From: Mesobacterium_A sp034670065
Lineage (GTDB): Bacteria > Pseudomonadota > Alphaproteobacteria > Rhodobacterales > Rhodobacteraceae
Direction of reading: 5' to 3'
Length of the DNA stretch: 64,000 nt
NCBI GenBank assembly: GCA_034670065.1
Contig: JAXMOG010000002.1
Coordinates: forward strand, 248,001-312,000
The translations under genes were made by a program, and so were the position numbers. The notes below the pieces were generated by a model. It was not told the origin of the DNA, did no database searches, and worked only from the letters and a program-made list of their open reading frames with translations. Positions 16,901 through 25,621 of this stretch are shown piece after piece; position 1 is the stretch's first letter, and each line of letters starts with the position of its first letter.

Positions 16901-17743
16901 TTAGCGCCCCGGTATCGCGTCGCGTGTGCCCGTAGGGCCCCAGTTTTCCATAACTTCAACAGCCTGTTCTGCCGTTTCCACGTAACGGAACAACGATAGA
17001 TCCTCGGCCGAGATCGTGCCTGCGTCGCTCAACGCTTCCCAGTTGATGATCTTTTCCCAGAACTCCTGACCAAACAGCAAGACAGGCACGCGGCGCATCC
17101 GACCAGTTTGGATAAGTGTCAGCGACTCAAAGAACTCATCCAAGGTGCCGAACCCACCGGGAAACACGCAGATCGCGCTAGCCCGCATCAAGAAGTGCAT
17201 TTTGCGGATCGCAAAATAGTGGAAGTTAAAGCACAACTCGGGCGTCACATAAGGGTTTGGCGCCTGTTCGTGTGGCAAGACAATGTTTAGACCAATTGAT
17301 CGCCCGCCCGCATCTGCTGCGCCGCGGTTGCCGGCTTCCATCACGCCGGGGCCGCCACCGGTAACGATGACATGTTCCTGTCCGCCGGTTTCCATGGACT
17401 TTTCCGTCACCAAACGGGCGAAGTCACGCGCTACGTCATAGAAATGCGACAGGTCCGCCAGCGTTTGCGTGCGCGCGGTGTCTTTGTGCGCGGGGGCCGG
17501 GATACGGGCCCCTCCAAACAGAACGACAGTCGATTCAATTTTGGCTTCGTTCAGCATTAATTCCGGCTTCAACAGCTCTAGCTGTAGCCGTACGGGGCGC
17601 AGATCATCGCGGCATAGAAAATCATCATCCGCAAAGGCCAATCGGTACGACGGAGCGCGCGTTTGCGCGGTGTCGGGGACGTGGCTGGCGGTGTCTAGGT
17701 CCACATGTGCGTCGCGAAGGGGGCTATGTCTTTCGTCAGTCAT
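16901..17743 (-). CDS. LOG family protein (TIGR00730, cytokinin riboside 5'-monophosphate phosphoribohydrolase-like)
   Basis: 280 residues, longer than the roughly 190 of minimal LOG proteins because of an N-terminal extension of about 70 residues. The LOG motifs GGGPGVMEAGNRGA and PGGFGTLDEFFE are intact. Family members hydrolyse nucleoside 5'-monophosphates to base plus ribose 5-phosphate. The long-form bacterial members are often annotated as AMP or pyrimidine nucleotide nucleosidases, so the substrate here is uncertain. It converges with the epimerase gene 17 nt away and is divergent from the dehydratase gene at 17822. Confidence 0.9.
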   Translation of the reverse strand: MTDERHSPLRDAHVDLDTASHVPDTAQTRAPSYRLAFADDDFLCRDDLRPVRLQLELLKPELMLNEAKIESTVVLFGGARIPAPAHKDTARTQTLADLSHFYDVARDFARLVTEKSMETGGQEHVIVTGGGPGVMEAGNRGAADAGGRSIGLNIVLPHEQAPNPYVTPELCFNFHYFAIRKMHFLMRASAICVFPGGFGTLDEFFESLTLIQTGRMRRVPVLLFGQEFWEKIINWEALSDAGTISAEDLSLFRYVETAEQAVEVMENWGPTGTRDAIPGR

Positions 17744-17821
17744 CCGGGCTTCCTTGTTCCTGCGCCAACATGCCTATAGCGTCTGGCGCGCAAGCACCAG
17801 ACTCAGCCAGACCACGGAAAG

Positions 17822-18751
17822 ATGCAGATGGATTGGACCGCAGAAATTAACGCCGCCGCCGATAGAGTTACCGGCCACACGGTGATCACACCCATCATGG
17901 ATACACAGGGGCTTGGGCTGCCCTATTCAACAGCCCTGAAGCTGGAACAGCTGCAGCACACAGGCAGCTTCAAAGCACGGGGTGCGTTCAATACGTTGCT
18001 GTCGGTTCCGGTGCCGCCTGCAGGGGTGGTTGCTGCGTCAGGTGGTAACCATGGCGCGGCCGTTGCCTATGCCGCACGTAAGCTGGGGCATTCCGCGCGG
18101 ATTTTTGTGCCTCAGATGGCCGGCCCGTCGAAAATTGCGTTGATAGAGCGGACAGGGGCCGATCTGACGGTTGTTCCGGGCGAGTATGCGGATGCGCTGG
18201 ACATGGCCAAGCGGTTTGAGGCGGAGCAGGGCGCGATGCCGATACACGCCTATGACGCCGCACCAACGGTTGCCGGTCAGGGCACGTTGATGCGCGAGTG
18301 GGAGGCGCAGGGGCTGGAGGCTGATACGGTGTTGATCGCTGTTGGTGGCGGCGGGCTGATTGGCGGGGCGTTGGCCTGGTTGCAGGGGCGGCGCAAAGTT
18401 GTGGCGGTTGAGCCAATGTCCTGCAACGCCTTGTCTGCGGCACTGTCGGCTGGTGGTCCAACGGATGTGGCCGTTTCGGGTGTGGCGGCCAACGCTCTGG
18501 GTGCGCGGCGGATTGGGAGCATTTGTTTCGAACTGGCGAAAGCACAAAACGTTTCCGTTGCCGAAGTGTCAGATGGTGCCATCATCGACGCTCAATTGCG
18601 GCTATGGCAGGCACATAGACTGTTGGTGGAACCTGCCGGGGCAACCGCATTGGCTGCGCTGACAAGCGGTGCCTATGTGCCAGAGCCCGGTGAAAAAGTG
18701 GCCGTTTTGCTGTGCGGAGGCAATGTGGCACCTGATCCTCTGGTGGCCTGA
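17822..18751 (+). CDS. Threonine/serine dehydratase (PLP-dependent)
   Basis: 309 residues. The PLP lysine is in SFKARGAFN and the phosphate-binding glycine loop is VGGGGLIGG. The ASGGNHGAAVAY motif is the substrate loop of threonine/serine dehydratases. No C-terminal ACT domain is present, so this is the short catabolic or racemase-like type and not the regulated biosynthetic IlvA. It deaminates threonine and/or serine to 2-oxobutyrate/pyruvate; the preference cannot be told. Either ATG at 17822 or 17828 could start it; GGAAAG upstream favours the first. Confidence 0.88.
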   Translation: MQMDWTAEINAAADRVTGHTVITPIMDTQGLGLPYSTALKLEQLQHTGSFKARGAFNTLLSVPVPPAGVVAASGGNHGAAVAYAARKLGHSARIFVPQMAGPSKIALIERTGADLTVVPGEYADALDMAKRFEAEQGAMPIHAYDAAPTVAGQGTLMREWEAQGLEADTVLIAVGGGGLIGGALAWLQGRRKVVAVEPMSCNALSAALSAGGPTDVAVSGVAANALGARRIGSICFELAKAQNVSVAEVSDGAIIDAQLRLWQAHRLLVEPAGATALAALTSGAYVPEPGEKVAVLLCGGNVAPDPLVA

Positions 18752-18826
18752 ACGGGCTTTCGGGCTTTCACCGCGCGTGCGCAGTCGATATATGGCGTCA
18801 GAACGTCGATCCGAAGGGGCTATATA

Positions 18827-19654
18827 ATGTCGAATGCACAGCTTGAAACCGCCATCGAAGCCGCGTGGGACGCGCGGGATACCATCACCTCTGCCACAAC
18901 TGGCGAAACACGCGAAGCCATTGAAGAAACGCTGAATGCGTTGGACAGTGGCAGCCTGCGCGTGGCTGAGAAGATCGAAGATGGCAGCTGGCACGTAAAC
19001 CAGTGGGCCAAGAAAGCGGTTCTGCTGGGGTTCCGGATCAAGGATATGGAACAGCAAGATGGTGGCCCGCAGGGTTCCGGTTGGTGGGACAAGGTTGACA
19101 GCAAGTTCAAAGGCTGGGGCGAAAACCAGTGGAAGGCCGCAGGGTTCCGCGCGGTTCCAAACTGTATCGTGCGCAAATCAGCCTTTATCGCACCAGGCGT
19201 GGTTCTGATGCCGTCATTCGTGAACTTGGGTGCCTATGTTGACGAAGGCACTATGGTCGACACATGGGCAACGGTCGGGTCTTGTGCCCAGATCGGCAAG
19301 AACGTGCACCTGTCCGGCGGTGTCGGCATCGGCGGCGTGCTGGAGCCAATGCAGGCTGGCCCGACCATCATCGAAGACAATTGCTTCATCGGTGCGCGGT
19401 CTGAAGTTGTTGAAGGCTGCATCGTTCGCGAAGGTTCTGTTTTGGGTATGGGCGTGTTCATCGGCCAGTCGACCAAGATCGTTGATCGTGAAACCGGCGA
19501 AGTGATGTACGGCGAAGTGCCACCCTATTCGGTTGTGGTCGCAGGTTCGATGCCGTCCAAAAACGGGATCAACCTGTATTGCGCTGTGATCGTAAAGCGC
19601 GTGGATGCAAAGACCCGGTCCAAAACAGGTATCAACGACCTGCTGCGCGACTGA
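18827..19654 (+). CDS. dapD: 2,3,4,5-tetrahydropyridine-2,6-dicarboxylate N-succinyltransferase
   Basis: 275 residues, the usual family length. The helical N-terminal domain is followed by left-handed beta-helix hexapeptide repeats (MVDTWATVGSCAQIGKNVHL, VLGMGVFIGQSTKI) and the C-terminal GSMPSKNGINLYC strand. It transfers succinyl from succinyl-CoA in the DAP/lysine route, so it feeds both murein and protein synthesis. The 75-nt gap upstream suggests its own promoter or read-through from the dehydratase gene. A strong terminator follows directly. Confidence 0.97.
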   Translation: MSNAQLETAIEAAWDARDTITSATTGETREAIEETLNALDSGSLRVAEKIEDGSWHVNQWAKKAVLLGFRIKDMEQQDGGPQGSGWWDKVDSKFKGWGENQWKAAGFRAVPNCIVRKSAFIAPGVVLMPSFVNLGAYVDEGTMVDTWATVGSCAQIGKNVHLSGGVGIGGVLEPMQAGPTIIEDNCFIGARSEVVEGCIVREGSVLGMGVFIGQSTKIVDRETGEVMYGEVPPYSVVVAGSMPSKNGINLYCAVIVKRVDAKTRSKTGINDLLRD

Positions 19655-19677
19655 TCCGATCAGCATATTGCTTTTGC

Positions 19678-19709
19678 AGGCCCTGCCATTTGGCGGGGCC
19701 TTCTTTTTT
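19678..19709 (+). terminator. Intrinsic terminator of dapD
   Basis: AGGCCCTGCC/GGCGGGGCCT forms a 10-bp stem with one G-U pair and loop ATTT, followed by TCTTTTTT. Confidence 0.93.
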
Positions 19710-19964
19710 GGGCCCGTTTAACCAACCTCCAACCTTGTTGATAGCTTGGTCTTGCCCATAAATGCCTGTGGTCTGGGTCTTTACCTCACGGGGCGGAAAA
19801 GACCGAAACGCACCATCCTTCGCATGTCATCCCATTTTCGGTGCTTCATATTGCGAATGAAATGTGGTTATTCTTTCTTCATAATCGTCATTTTGTGCCT
19901 AAATAGAATGGCCCATATTCATCTCATCAGAACGCGGCAGCGGCCGCATCACACTGGAGATAGA
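19710..19964. other. Intergenic region between dapD terminator and SnoaL-like gene
   Basis: No gene seen. The region is somewhat AT-richer after 19830 and contains a short inverted repeat, TTCAT-N7-ATGAA, near 19845-19861, which could mark a promoter or operator for the downstream gene. No firm promoter can be called. Confidence 0.3.
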
Positions 19965-20534
19965 ATGATGACCAAGACCATGAAAACCCTCACCACTGCG
20001 CTGCTTGGCGCGGCGATTTCCGTTCCTGCTTTGGCGGCTGAAAACAACGCGGCAACGGTGGCCGCACTGGCAGAGCTTTCCAAGGTTCAAGCAGAGCAAG
20101 CCGCTATTGAACAGAACCTGGAAACCTTCGATATTCTCGACTTTCAGGTCTTCTCAAATCAAGAGTGGGACCGCCTGCATGAAAGCCATTCTGAAGATGT
20201 TATCGTGCATTGGCCCGATGGCCGCACGACCCAAGGTATCGACGTGCATATCGCCGATCTGGAGGCGTTCTTTGTCTATGCGCCCGACACCCGCATCGAA
20301 ACGCACCCGATCCGCATTGGTCAAGGTGAATGGACTGGTGTCGTAGGTGTGATCGAAGGCACCTTTAGTGAGCCGATGCCCATTGGCGATGGCCAATTCA
20401 TTCAGCCAACCGGTAAGCCGTATAAACTGACCATGGCCACAATCGGCCGTTGGAATGCAGAGGGCACGATGGACGAGGAATACCTGTTCTGGGACAACTT
20501 GTCCTTCATGCGCCAAATTGGTCTGGCGGAGTGA
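19965..20534 (+). CDS. Exported SnoaL-like (NTF2-fold) protein
   Basis: 189 residues from the ATG pair at 19965/19968, where CTGGAGATAG supplies a ribosome binding site; the open frame back to 19746 looks non-coding. A Sec signal peptide (TLTTALLGAAISVPALAA) is followed by a SnoaL/ester-cyclase-like domain (VIVHWPDGRTT, TIGRWNAEGTMDEEYLFWDN). NTF2-fold proteins bind small ligands or catalyse diverse reactions, so no specific activity is claimed. Periplasmic location is likely. Monocistronic: terminators lie on both sides. Confidence 0.82.
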   Translation: MMTKTMKTLTTALLGAAISVPALAAENNAATVAALAELSKVQAEQAAIEQNLETFDILDFQVFSNQEWDRLHESHSEDVIVHWPDGRTTQGIDVHIADLEAFFVYAPDTRIETHPIRIGQGEWTGVVGVIEGTFSEPMPIGDGQFIQPTGKPYKLTMATIGRWNAEGTMDEEYLFWDNLSFMRQIGLAE

Positions 20535-20575
20535 TCATTACAATTTCGGGCCGGTCGTTCCCTTCGGCTTGATCT

Positions 20576-20604
20576 GGGTGTCTGCTGTGGCAGGCACCCT
20601 TTTT
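20576..20604 (+). terminator. Intrinsic terminator of the SnoaL-like gene
   Basis: GGGTGTCTGC/GCAGGCACCC forms a 10-bp stem with one G-U pair and a TGTG loop, followed by five T residues. Confidence 0.9.
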
Positions 20605-20671
20605 CGTGGGATGCTGCTGGACCTTTGGGCTGATTTTCGGCATGTCAGAGAAAACCGCGTAAGGGCCAGAC

Positions 20672-21034
20672 ATGACCGATAAGCCAAAGAAGCCCAAACT
20701 ACCTCAACAAGTCTATACGCTTCTGGTCGAAGTCGGACGCAAGGATGGGGATGGCCTGCCCAAAGGCGCAACTGGCGCGGGGCTGATGTGCTATGCCAGC
20801 GGTGTGGACGAGGCCGAAGCCGTACGTGAAACCGTTGCAATCCTGAAGCAGGCCGATCTGGCGCCGCTGGATGTGACCGGTTACGGCACCGAGGAAGAGC
20901 GCCGCGCGCAGGGCCACGAGATTGAAGCGGATGAGCTGGAACTGATGCAGCGCGCTTTGGATGAGAACGCTGTGATCGTTGCGCAGATGACCCCATATTT
21001 CGGCGAAAAGAACGCACCAAAGAAGGTGCAGTAG
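20672..21034 (+). CDS. Hypothetical cytosolic protein
   Basis: 120 residues, acidic, with no membrane segment or signal. QVYTLLVEVGRKDGDGLP opens a predicted beta strand, then alternating helices (EAEAVRETVAILKQADLAPLD) suggest a small alpha/beta fold. A glutamate-rich segment (GTEEERRAQGHEIEADELELM) follows. I do not recognise a named family. It sits between two terminators, so it is transcribed alone, which supports it being a real gene. Confidence 0.7.
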   Translation: MTDKPKKPKLPQQVYTLLVEVGRKDGDGLPKGATGAGLMCYASGVDEAEAVRETVAILKQADLAPLDVTGYGTEEERRAQGHEIEADELELMQRALDENAVIVAQMTPYFGEKNAPKKVQ

Positions 21035-21045
21035 CCCGAAACGCA

Positions 21046-21078
21046 AAACGCCCGGCGCGCATGGCTGTCCGGGCGTTT
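21046..21078. terminator. Bidirectional terminator between 20672 gene and DUF2125 gene
   Basis: AAACGCCCGG/CCGGGCGTTT is a perfect 10-bp stem. T-rich sequence (GTTGTTTTT) follows on the plus strand and GTTTTGCGTTT on the minus strand, so it can serve both convergent genes. Confidence 0.88.
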
Positions 21079-21105
21079 GTTGTTTTTACAGCTTTTCAGC
21101 TGTCG

Positions 21106-22632
21106 TTATTGAATGCGCATTCCGTTGGCCATGATATGACCCTGATCGTTGATCTCGATCTTGGATTCCAGCACATCTTCGCCAGCACCGGGCACAGCAA
21201 ACATGCTGACCATCATGCGGGCCCCCATGGCATCTTCCTGTTTCAGAAGACCCATCTGCACCAGCTTATCCAACAAGGCGTTGCCCCCGGTCAGCATCAG
21301 ATTGGCCACGCCGGTAGGACGGGGAAGACCGTTGAACGTTTGCAGATCGGTGTTGTCAAAGGTGAAGTCACCCTTGCCGTCCAGTTTGGCGCCAGCCAGC
21401 TCCACTGTCAGGTTATTCACCGACACGGAGTTGACTTCACCAGGCATCTGACCAGACATTTCGGCGTTCTTGATCGCGGCTTCGTCCAGCAGATCAAGGA
21501 ACAGTTTGGCCTTGCCTGTCAGGTCAAAAGCAATGGTCGCCGGATCGCGCGGCAGAACAGTGCCGGGATCAAACAGATTCCAGATCATCTCGGACATGGT
21601 GAACTGGCCAAGGGTTACGCCCAAAGCAAAATCCTGTTCCTCATCCGATTTTGACAAAGGCATTTTGAAGTTGAAGCCAAACTCGTCCATCGCCAATGCA
21701 ACAGGAAACGGAATTTCGCCGCCCATCAGCTCCAACTGAGTGCCGGTGCCGGAGACAGAGTAGGATACACCCTCTTTGCCAATGCTCACGGCAAACGTAC
21801 CGTTCTGGCTAGAGGTGTTGCCCTGTGTCGTGGTGCCGTTCTCTTCAACTTGGAAAGAACTCTTGCCACCAGAGTGGGCAAAGTTCGCAACGGCATTGAA
21901 ACCGTTGTTGAACATCGCGGCTGCGTCGTCCGGGTCGATTGTCAGCGGCAAAGATCCCAAAGCCTCCAACGTGACGGCGTCGACACTCCCCGAGAAATTA
22001 CCCGAGCCCTCGCCCTTGGGGTCTTTGAAGGACATGTCGTATGTCACTTTGTCGACAGTACCTGTCTGTTCGAAGGAGCGCATGTCGCCCACTGACATCT
22101 TCGAAACGCCCTGCATTCCGTTCAAGGCAACCGAAACCTGCGCCGCATCTGCTGGCAATTGCTCGCCCTCGACTGTCAGGTTGGTCAAAGACACGGTCAT
22201 GGTGTTGGCAGAAAATGTGTAGGTCGCATCGCCCGGATCGCCGGATACGACTGTTTGCATCCCGGTTTGAGCCACGTTGATGCTGATGTCGGCCGCGTCG
22301 CCCTCTGCCGGATCAGCGACAATGCGCATGGGGATTTCGGCAGGAACAGTGACCGAAACCGTGCCATCGCCCTGATCAGTCATGACCAACTGGCCAATCG
22401 ATACTGTGCTGGTTGTGTTGGCCTGTTCCTGAACCATTTTCAGGACCAAATTGCTAACTGTCATAGTCGAAGAGCTGACAGCTTCGTCGCCAGAAACTTC
22501 GTAGCCGACGGATTCGAAATACTCTTTGAAATCAGTCCAAACTTGCTCTGGCGTAACATCTGCAAGTGCAGGATTGGCTGCCAAAAGTGCAACCAACGCG
22601 CCGGAGCTGGCAAATTTAAGGGAGGTCTTCAT
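21106..22632 (-). CDS. DUF2125 domain-containing exported protein
   Basis: 508 residues with a Sec signal peptide (ALVALLAANPALA). The rest is a long beta-rich sequence with repeated patterns such as TMTVSNLVLKM and TMTVSLTNLTVEG, and a C-terminal NLTVELAGAKLDGKGDF region. This is the layout of DUF2125 proteins of Rhodobacterales. Their function is unknown; the extended beta structure and repeated Asn-Leu-Thr strands suggest an envelope or lipid-transfer-like protein, but that is inference. Periplasmic or outer-membrane-associated location is likely. Confidence 0.88.
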   Translation of the reverse strand: MKTSLKFASSGALVALLAANPALADVTPEQVWTDFKEYFESVGYEVSGDEAVSSSTMTVSNLVLKMVQEQANTTSTVSIGQLVMTDQGDGTVSVTVPAEIPMRIVADPAEGDAADISINVAQTGMQTVVSGDPGDATYTFSANTMTVSLTNLTVEGEQLPADAAQVSVALNGMQGVSKMSVGDMRSFEQTGTVDKVTYDMSFKDPKGEGSGNFSGSVDAVTLEALGSLPLTIDPDDAAAMFNNGFNAVANFAHSGGKSSFQVEENGTTTQGNTSSQNGTFAVSIGKEGVSYSVSGTGTQLELMGGEIPFPVALAMDEFGFNFKMPLSKSDEEQDFALGVTLGQFTMSEMIWNLFDPGTVLPRDPATIAFDLTGKAKLFLDLLDEAAIKNAEMSGQMPGEVNSVSVNNLTVELAGAKLDGKGDFTFDNTDLQTFNGLPRPTGVANLMLTGGNALLDKLVQMGLLKQEDAMGARMMVSMFAVPGAGEDVLESKIEINDQGHIMANGMRIQ

Positions 22633-22754
22633 TTGAAACCCTTTCTCTAAAATGATCGGTCAGACATTCGACTGACACCGCCCAAGGGTCAAGGGGCTAG
22701 ACCCTTGGATACACAGTGTTTACCAAGAACAGGTTCGAACAAAGGGATGGTTTT

Positions 22755-23504
22755 ATGGACTTGACTGGGAAAACCGTGATGATCAGCGGTGCCAGCCGTG
22801 GCATCGGCGAAGCGGCAGCGCATGCTTTTGCCAAGGCTGGGGCCAATGTGGCGTTACTGGCCCGAAGTGCAGACGCGTTGAGCAGTCTCGCCAGTCAAAT
22901 TGGTGAAAATGCCATTGCCTTGCCCTGTGATGTCAGCCGCTATGATGACGTGGCGCAAGCGGTCGATGCCTGTGTAAGTGCCTTTGGCAGTTTGGATATT
23001 CTGGTAAACAACGCGGGTGTCATCGAACCGATTTCGCATTTGGCCACCTCTGACCCTGAATCGTGGGGCCGCGTGATCGATATCAACATGAAAGGCGTCT
23101 ATCATGCCATGCGCGCGGCGCTGCCGGTTATGCAAACGCACGGCGGCGGTACGATCCTGACGATCGGCTCAGGTGCGGCGCATGGCCCGGTTGAAGCGTG
23201 GTCACATTATTGTGCGTCCAAGGCTGGTGCGCTGATGCTGACGCGTATGGTTCACAAGGAAGCCGGCGGCGACGGTATCCGAGCCATCAGCCTGTCACCC
23301 GGCACCGTTGCCACGCAAATGCAACGAGAGATTAAAGCCAGCGGTGTAAACCCTGTCAGCCAACTGGAATGGACGGACCATATTCCACCGGAATGGGTTG
23401 CCCAGACATTGGTCTGGATGTGTGGACCACAGGCCAATCAGTTTTTGGGGGATGAGGTGTCGCTGCGCGACGAAGAGGTCAGAAAAAAGGTGGGTTTGGT
23501 TTGA
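22755..23504 (+). CDS. SDR family oxidoreductase
   Basis: 249 residues from the ATG at 22755; the upstream in-frame ATG at 22716 adds 13 residues outside the family start. Classical short-chain dehydrogenase motifs are present: SGASRGIG (NAD(P) loop), NNAG and SHYCASK (catalytic Tyr-x-x-x-Lys with Ser upstream). It oxidises or reduces a hydroxyl/keto substrate that cannot be named. The TGA stop overlaps the TTG start of the crotonase-like gene, so the two are coupled and may work on one acyl or alcohol substrate. Confidence 0.9.
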   Translation: MDLTGKTVMISGASRGIGEAAAHAFAKAGANVALLARSADALSSLASQIGENAIALPCDVSRYDDVAQAVDACVSAFGSLDILVNNAGVIEPISHLATSDPESWGRVIDINMKGVYHAMRAALPVMQTHGGGTILTIGSGAAHGPVEAWSHYCASKAGALMLTRMVHKEAGGDGIRAISLSPGTVATQMQREIKASGVNPVSQLEWTDHIPPEWVAQTLVWMCGPQANQFLGDEVSLRDEEVRKKVGLV

Positions 23505-24106
23505 TCAATCTAGACATCAATGGCGGGCTTAGCGTGATCACGCTGCGCCGAGCAGACAAGGCAAACGCACTGACCGAGGAAATGCTGGCCGCACTGTGCA
23601 AGGCTGTGCGGGAATCCATGGATACGCGTGCGATGATCCTGACTGGCGAAGGCAAAGTCTTTTCCGCCGGGGCAGACCTGGAGGCCGCGCGCGCCGGTTT
23701 GGCGGTGTCTGGTCTGTGGGAAGAACTGTCAGGTCTCATTGCTGACTATCGCGGGCTATCCATTGCGGCACTCAATGGCACCTGCGCTGGGGGCGCGATG
23801 GGAATGGTCCTTGCCTGTGATTTGAGGATTGGGGTCGAGACGACAAAGTTCTTCTATCCCGTTATGAAACTGGGCTTTCTACCTCAGCCGTCTGATCCCA
23901 AGCGGCTGCAAGATTTGGTGGGCCCGTCCCATGCGCGGATGATCCTGATCGCGGGTCAAAAGATCACTGCGCAAGAGGCTCTTGTCTGGGGTTTGTTGGA
24001 CCGTATCGTGCTGCCTGAAGAACTGTTGGATACGGCGCGCGCGATGTCGGCAGATGCCATTGCCGCCCCGGATGGCTTATGCGGCGGAATCAAGGACTTG
24101 TTCTAA
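23501..24106 (+). CDS. Enoyl-CoA hydratase/isomerase family protein (short)
   Basis: 201 residues from a TTG at 23501 that overlaps the SDR stop (TTGA). Crotonase-fold features are present: GEGKVFSAGADLEAA (oxyanion-hole segment), NGTCAGGAMGMVLACDLRIG and a PSDPKRLQDLVG helix. Typical members have about 255-260 residues, so the C-terminal helical region is shortened by about 50. It probably acts on an acyl-CoA thioester; hydratase versus isomerase cannot be decided. Pairing with an SDR suggests a two-step modification of one substrate. Confidence 0.85.
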   Translation: MINLDINGGLSVITLRRADKANALTEEMLAALCKAVRESMDTRAMILTGEGKVFSAGADLEAARAGLAVSGLWEELSGLIADYRGLSIAALNGTCAGGAMGMVLACDLRIGVETTKFFYPVMKLGFLPQPSDPKRLQDLVGPSHARMILIAGQKITAQEALVWGLLDRIVLPEELLDTARAMSADAIAAPDGLCGGIKDLF

Positions 24107-24185
24107 ACTCAGCAAGCTTAGAACTTGGCTTGCTTCTACTCGTCTCGGTGGTGTGAAAAGCACAGTTTGGGCGTCCGATGCGCCC

Positions 24186-24194
24186 TGTGGATAA
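24186..24194 (+). promoter_or_regulatory. Consensus DnaA-box-like nonamer
   Basis: TGTGGATAA is a perfect match to the DnaA box (TTATCCACA on the other strand). It is followed by an AT-rich stretch to about 24225 in the short gap upstream of the metallopeptidase gene. Only one box is seen, so it is not an origin; it could be a DnaA-responsive site or chance. Confidence 0.3.
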
Positions 24195-24255
24195 TTTTTC
24201 TTAATTCTCAGTAAATAATATGTATCCTCCAAACGTCAATTCGGGGGGATCTGAC

Positions 24256-25092
24256 ATGCGTCTTCGCAATGTGCGTCGAAGCCAAAATGTAGAAGACCGT
24301 CGCCGTGTGAGTGGTGGCGGCAAAGCGGGTATTGGTGGCATTGGGCTGTTGATTGTGCTTGCGCTTGGCTATTTCACAGGTGTCGACGTGACACCGCTAC
24401 TGGATGGGGCTGCACCCACGCAGCAAACGGCTTCGCGCGAAATCACCGCCGAAGAAGAGCGCGCCGCAGAATTTTCTGCCCGCGTGCTGGCCACCACCGA
24501 ACAGGTTTGGACCCAGATCTTTCCTCAGCAAGTCGGGCGACAGTATCAGCCACCTGTCATGGTGCTGTACTCTGGTGTAACGCAATCCCCATGCGGCAGC
24601 GCCAGCGGTGCGACCGGGCCGTTCTATTGCCCCGCCGACAGGAAAGCCTATTTAGACACCGATTTCTTCGCGACCTTGTCGCGCAAACTGGGTGCCAGCG
24701 GCGATTTTGCGGCAGCCTATGTTATTGCGCATGAGGTGGCCCACCACGTTCAAAATGAGCTGGGTATCTTGGGGCAGGTCGAAAAAGCGCGCCGCCAATC
24801 CAGCCAGACACAAGCCAATGCACTGACCGTTCGGTTAGAGTTGCAGGCCGATTGCCTGTCAGGTGTTTGGGCCCGGTCCGTCAACGGTTTGCTAGAGCCG
24901 GGCGATTTGGACGAAGCCGTAAATGCTGCCCGCAAAATCGGCGACGACTATCTTCAGAAACGCGCCGGTCAGGTGCCGAACCCGCATACCTTTACTCACG
25001 GTACAAGCGAGCAGCGTTCCAGCTGGTTTGCCCGTGGATATCAGTCTGGAACGATTGAGGTGTGCGACACGTTCGGTGCGCGCAATCTTTGA
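24256..25092 (+). CDS. Neutral zinc metallopeptidase (YpfJ family)
   Basis: 278 residues from the ATG at 24256, with GGGGGG about 7 nt upstream. A single N-terminal membrane anchor (IGLLIVLALGYFTG, about 29-42) precedes a periplasmic catalytic domain with HEVAHH (159-164). The SPCGSASGATGPFYCP segment and LELQADCLSGVWA are characteristic of the YpfJ/zinc metalloprotease family, the latter supplying the third metal ligand. Substrates are unknown. The phosphatase-like gene follows after 7 nt on the same strand, so they are probably co-transcribed. Confidence 0.9.
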   Translation: MRLRNVRRSQNVEDRRRVSGGGKAGIGGIGLLIVLALGYFTGVDVTPLLDGAAPTQQTASREITAEEERAAEFSARVLATTEQVWTQIFPQQVGRQYQPPVMVLYSGVTQSPCGSASGATGPFYCPADRKAYLDTDFFATLSRKLGASGDFAAAYVIAHEVAHHVQNELGILGQVEKARRQSSQTQANALTVRLELQADCLSGVWARSVNGLLEPGDLDEAVNAARKIGDDYLQKRAGQVPNPHTFTHGTSEQRSSWFARGYQSGTIEVCDTFGARNL

Positions 25093-25099
25093 GACAGCC

Positions 25100-25609
25100 A
25101 TGAAGATATACGCTCTATCAGTTGGAGGTGGAATTCTGGCGATTTGCCCGCTGCCAGGTTCTGATTCCGACTATGATGGCGATCTGCTGCACATTGGTGA
25201 CTGGGCTCCGGCGATGGTTTTGTCGCTGACCACGGAAACTGAAATGTTCATTACAAAGTCACTGGGTCTGGGCGCTGATCTTCAGGCCCGTGGCACACGA
25301 TGGCTTCACATGCCGATCGAAGATATGGGCGTGCCCGATGACGCGTTTATGGCCAAATGGGCCGACGTTTCCGAAGCTGCAAGGCGTGCATTGTCAGGTG
25401 GTGGGCGTGTGCTGTTGCATTGCCGTGGTGGTTGTGGCCGGTCCGGCATGGTGGCGTTGCGCCTGATGATCGAAGCAGGTGAAGACCCGGAAGAGGCCGC
25501 GCGACGTTTGCGTGCGACCCGCGATTGCGCAATTGAGACAGACGCGCAAATGGAATGGGCCAAGGCGGCCAATCGCGGTGCGGCGACCTTCGTGCGCCAC
25601 ACCGACTGA
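25100..25609 (+). CDS. Protein-tyrosine-phosphatase-like (dual-specificity) protein
   Basis: 169 residues from the ATG at 25100. The cysteine phosphatase P-loop HCRGGCGRSG (Cys108, Arg114) matches H-C-x5-R-S. An upstream acidic segment (MPIEDMGVPDD, about 71-81) could supply the general acid. It probably dephosphorylates a protein or small phosphate ester in the cytosol; the substrate is unknown. It starts 7 nt after the metallopeptidase stop and converges with rsgA 12 nt downstream. Confidence 0.85.
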   Translation: MKIYALSVGGGILAICPLPGSDSDYDGDLLHIGDWAPAMVLSLTTETEMFITKSLGLGADLQARGTRWLHMPIEDMGVPDDAFMAKWADVSEAARRALSGGGRVLLHCRGGCGRSGMVALRLMIEAGEDPEEAARRLRATRDCAIETDAQMEWAKAANRGAATFVRHTD

Positions 25610-25621
25610 TTGTCCTAACGA

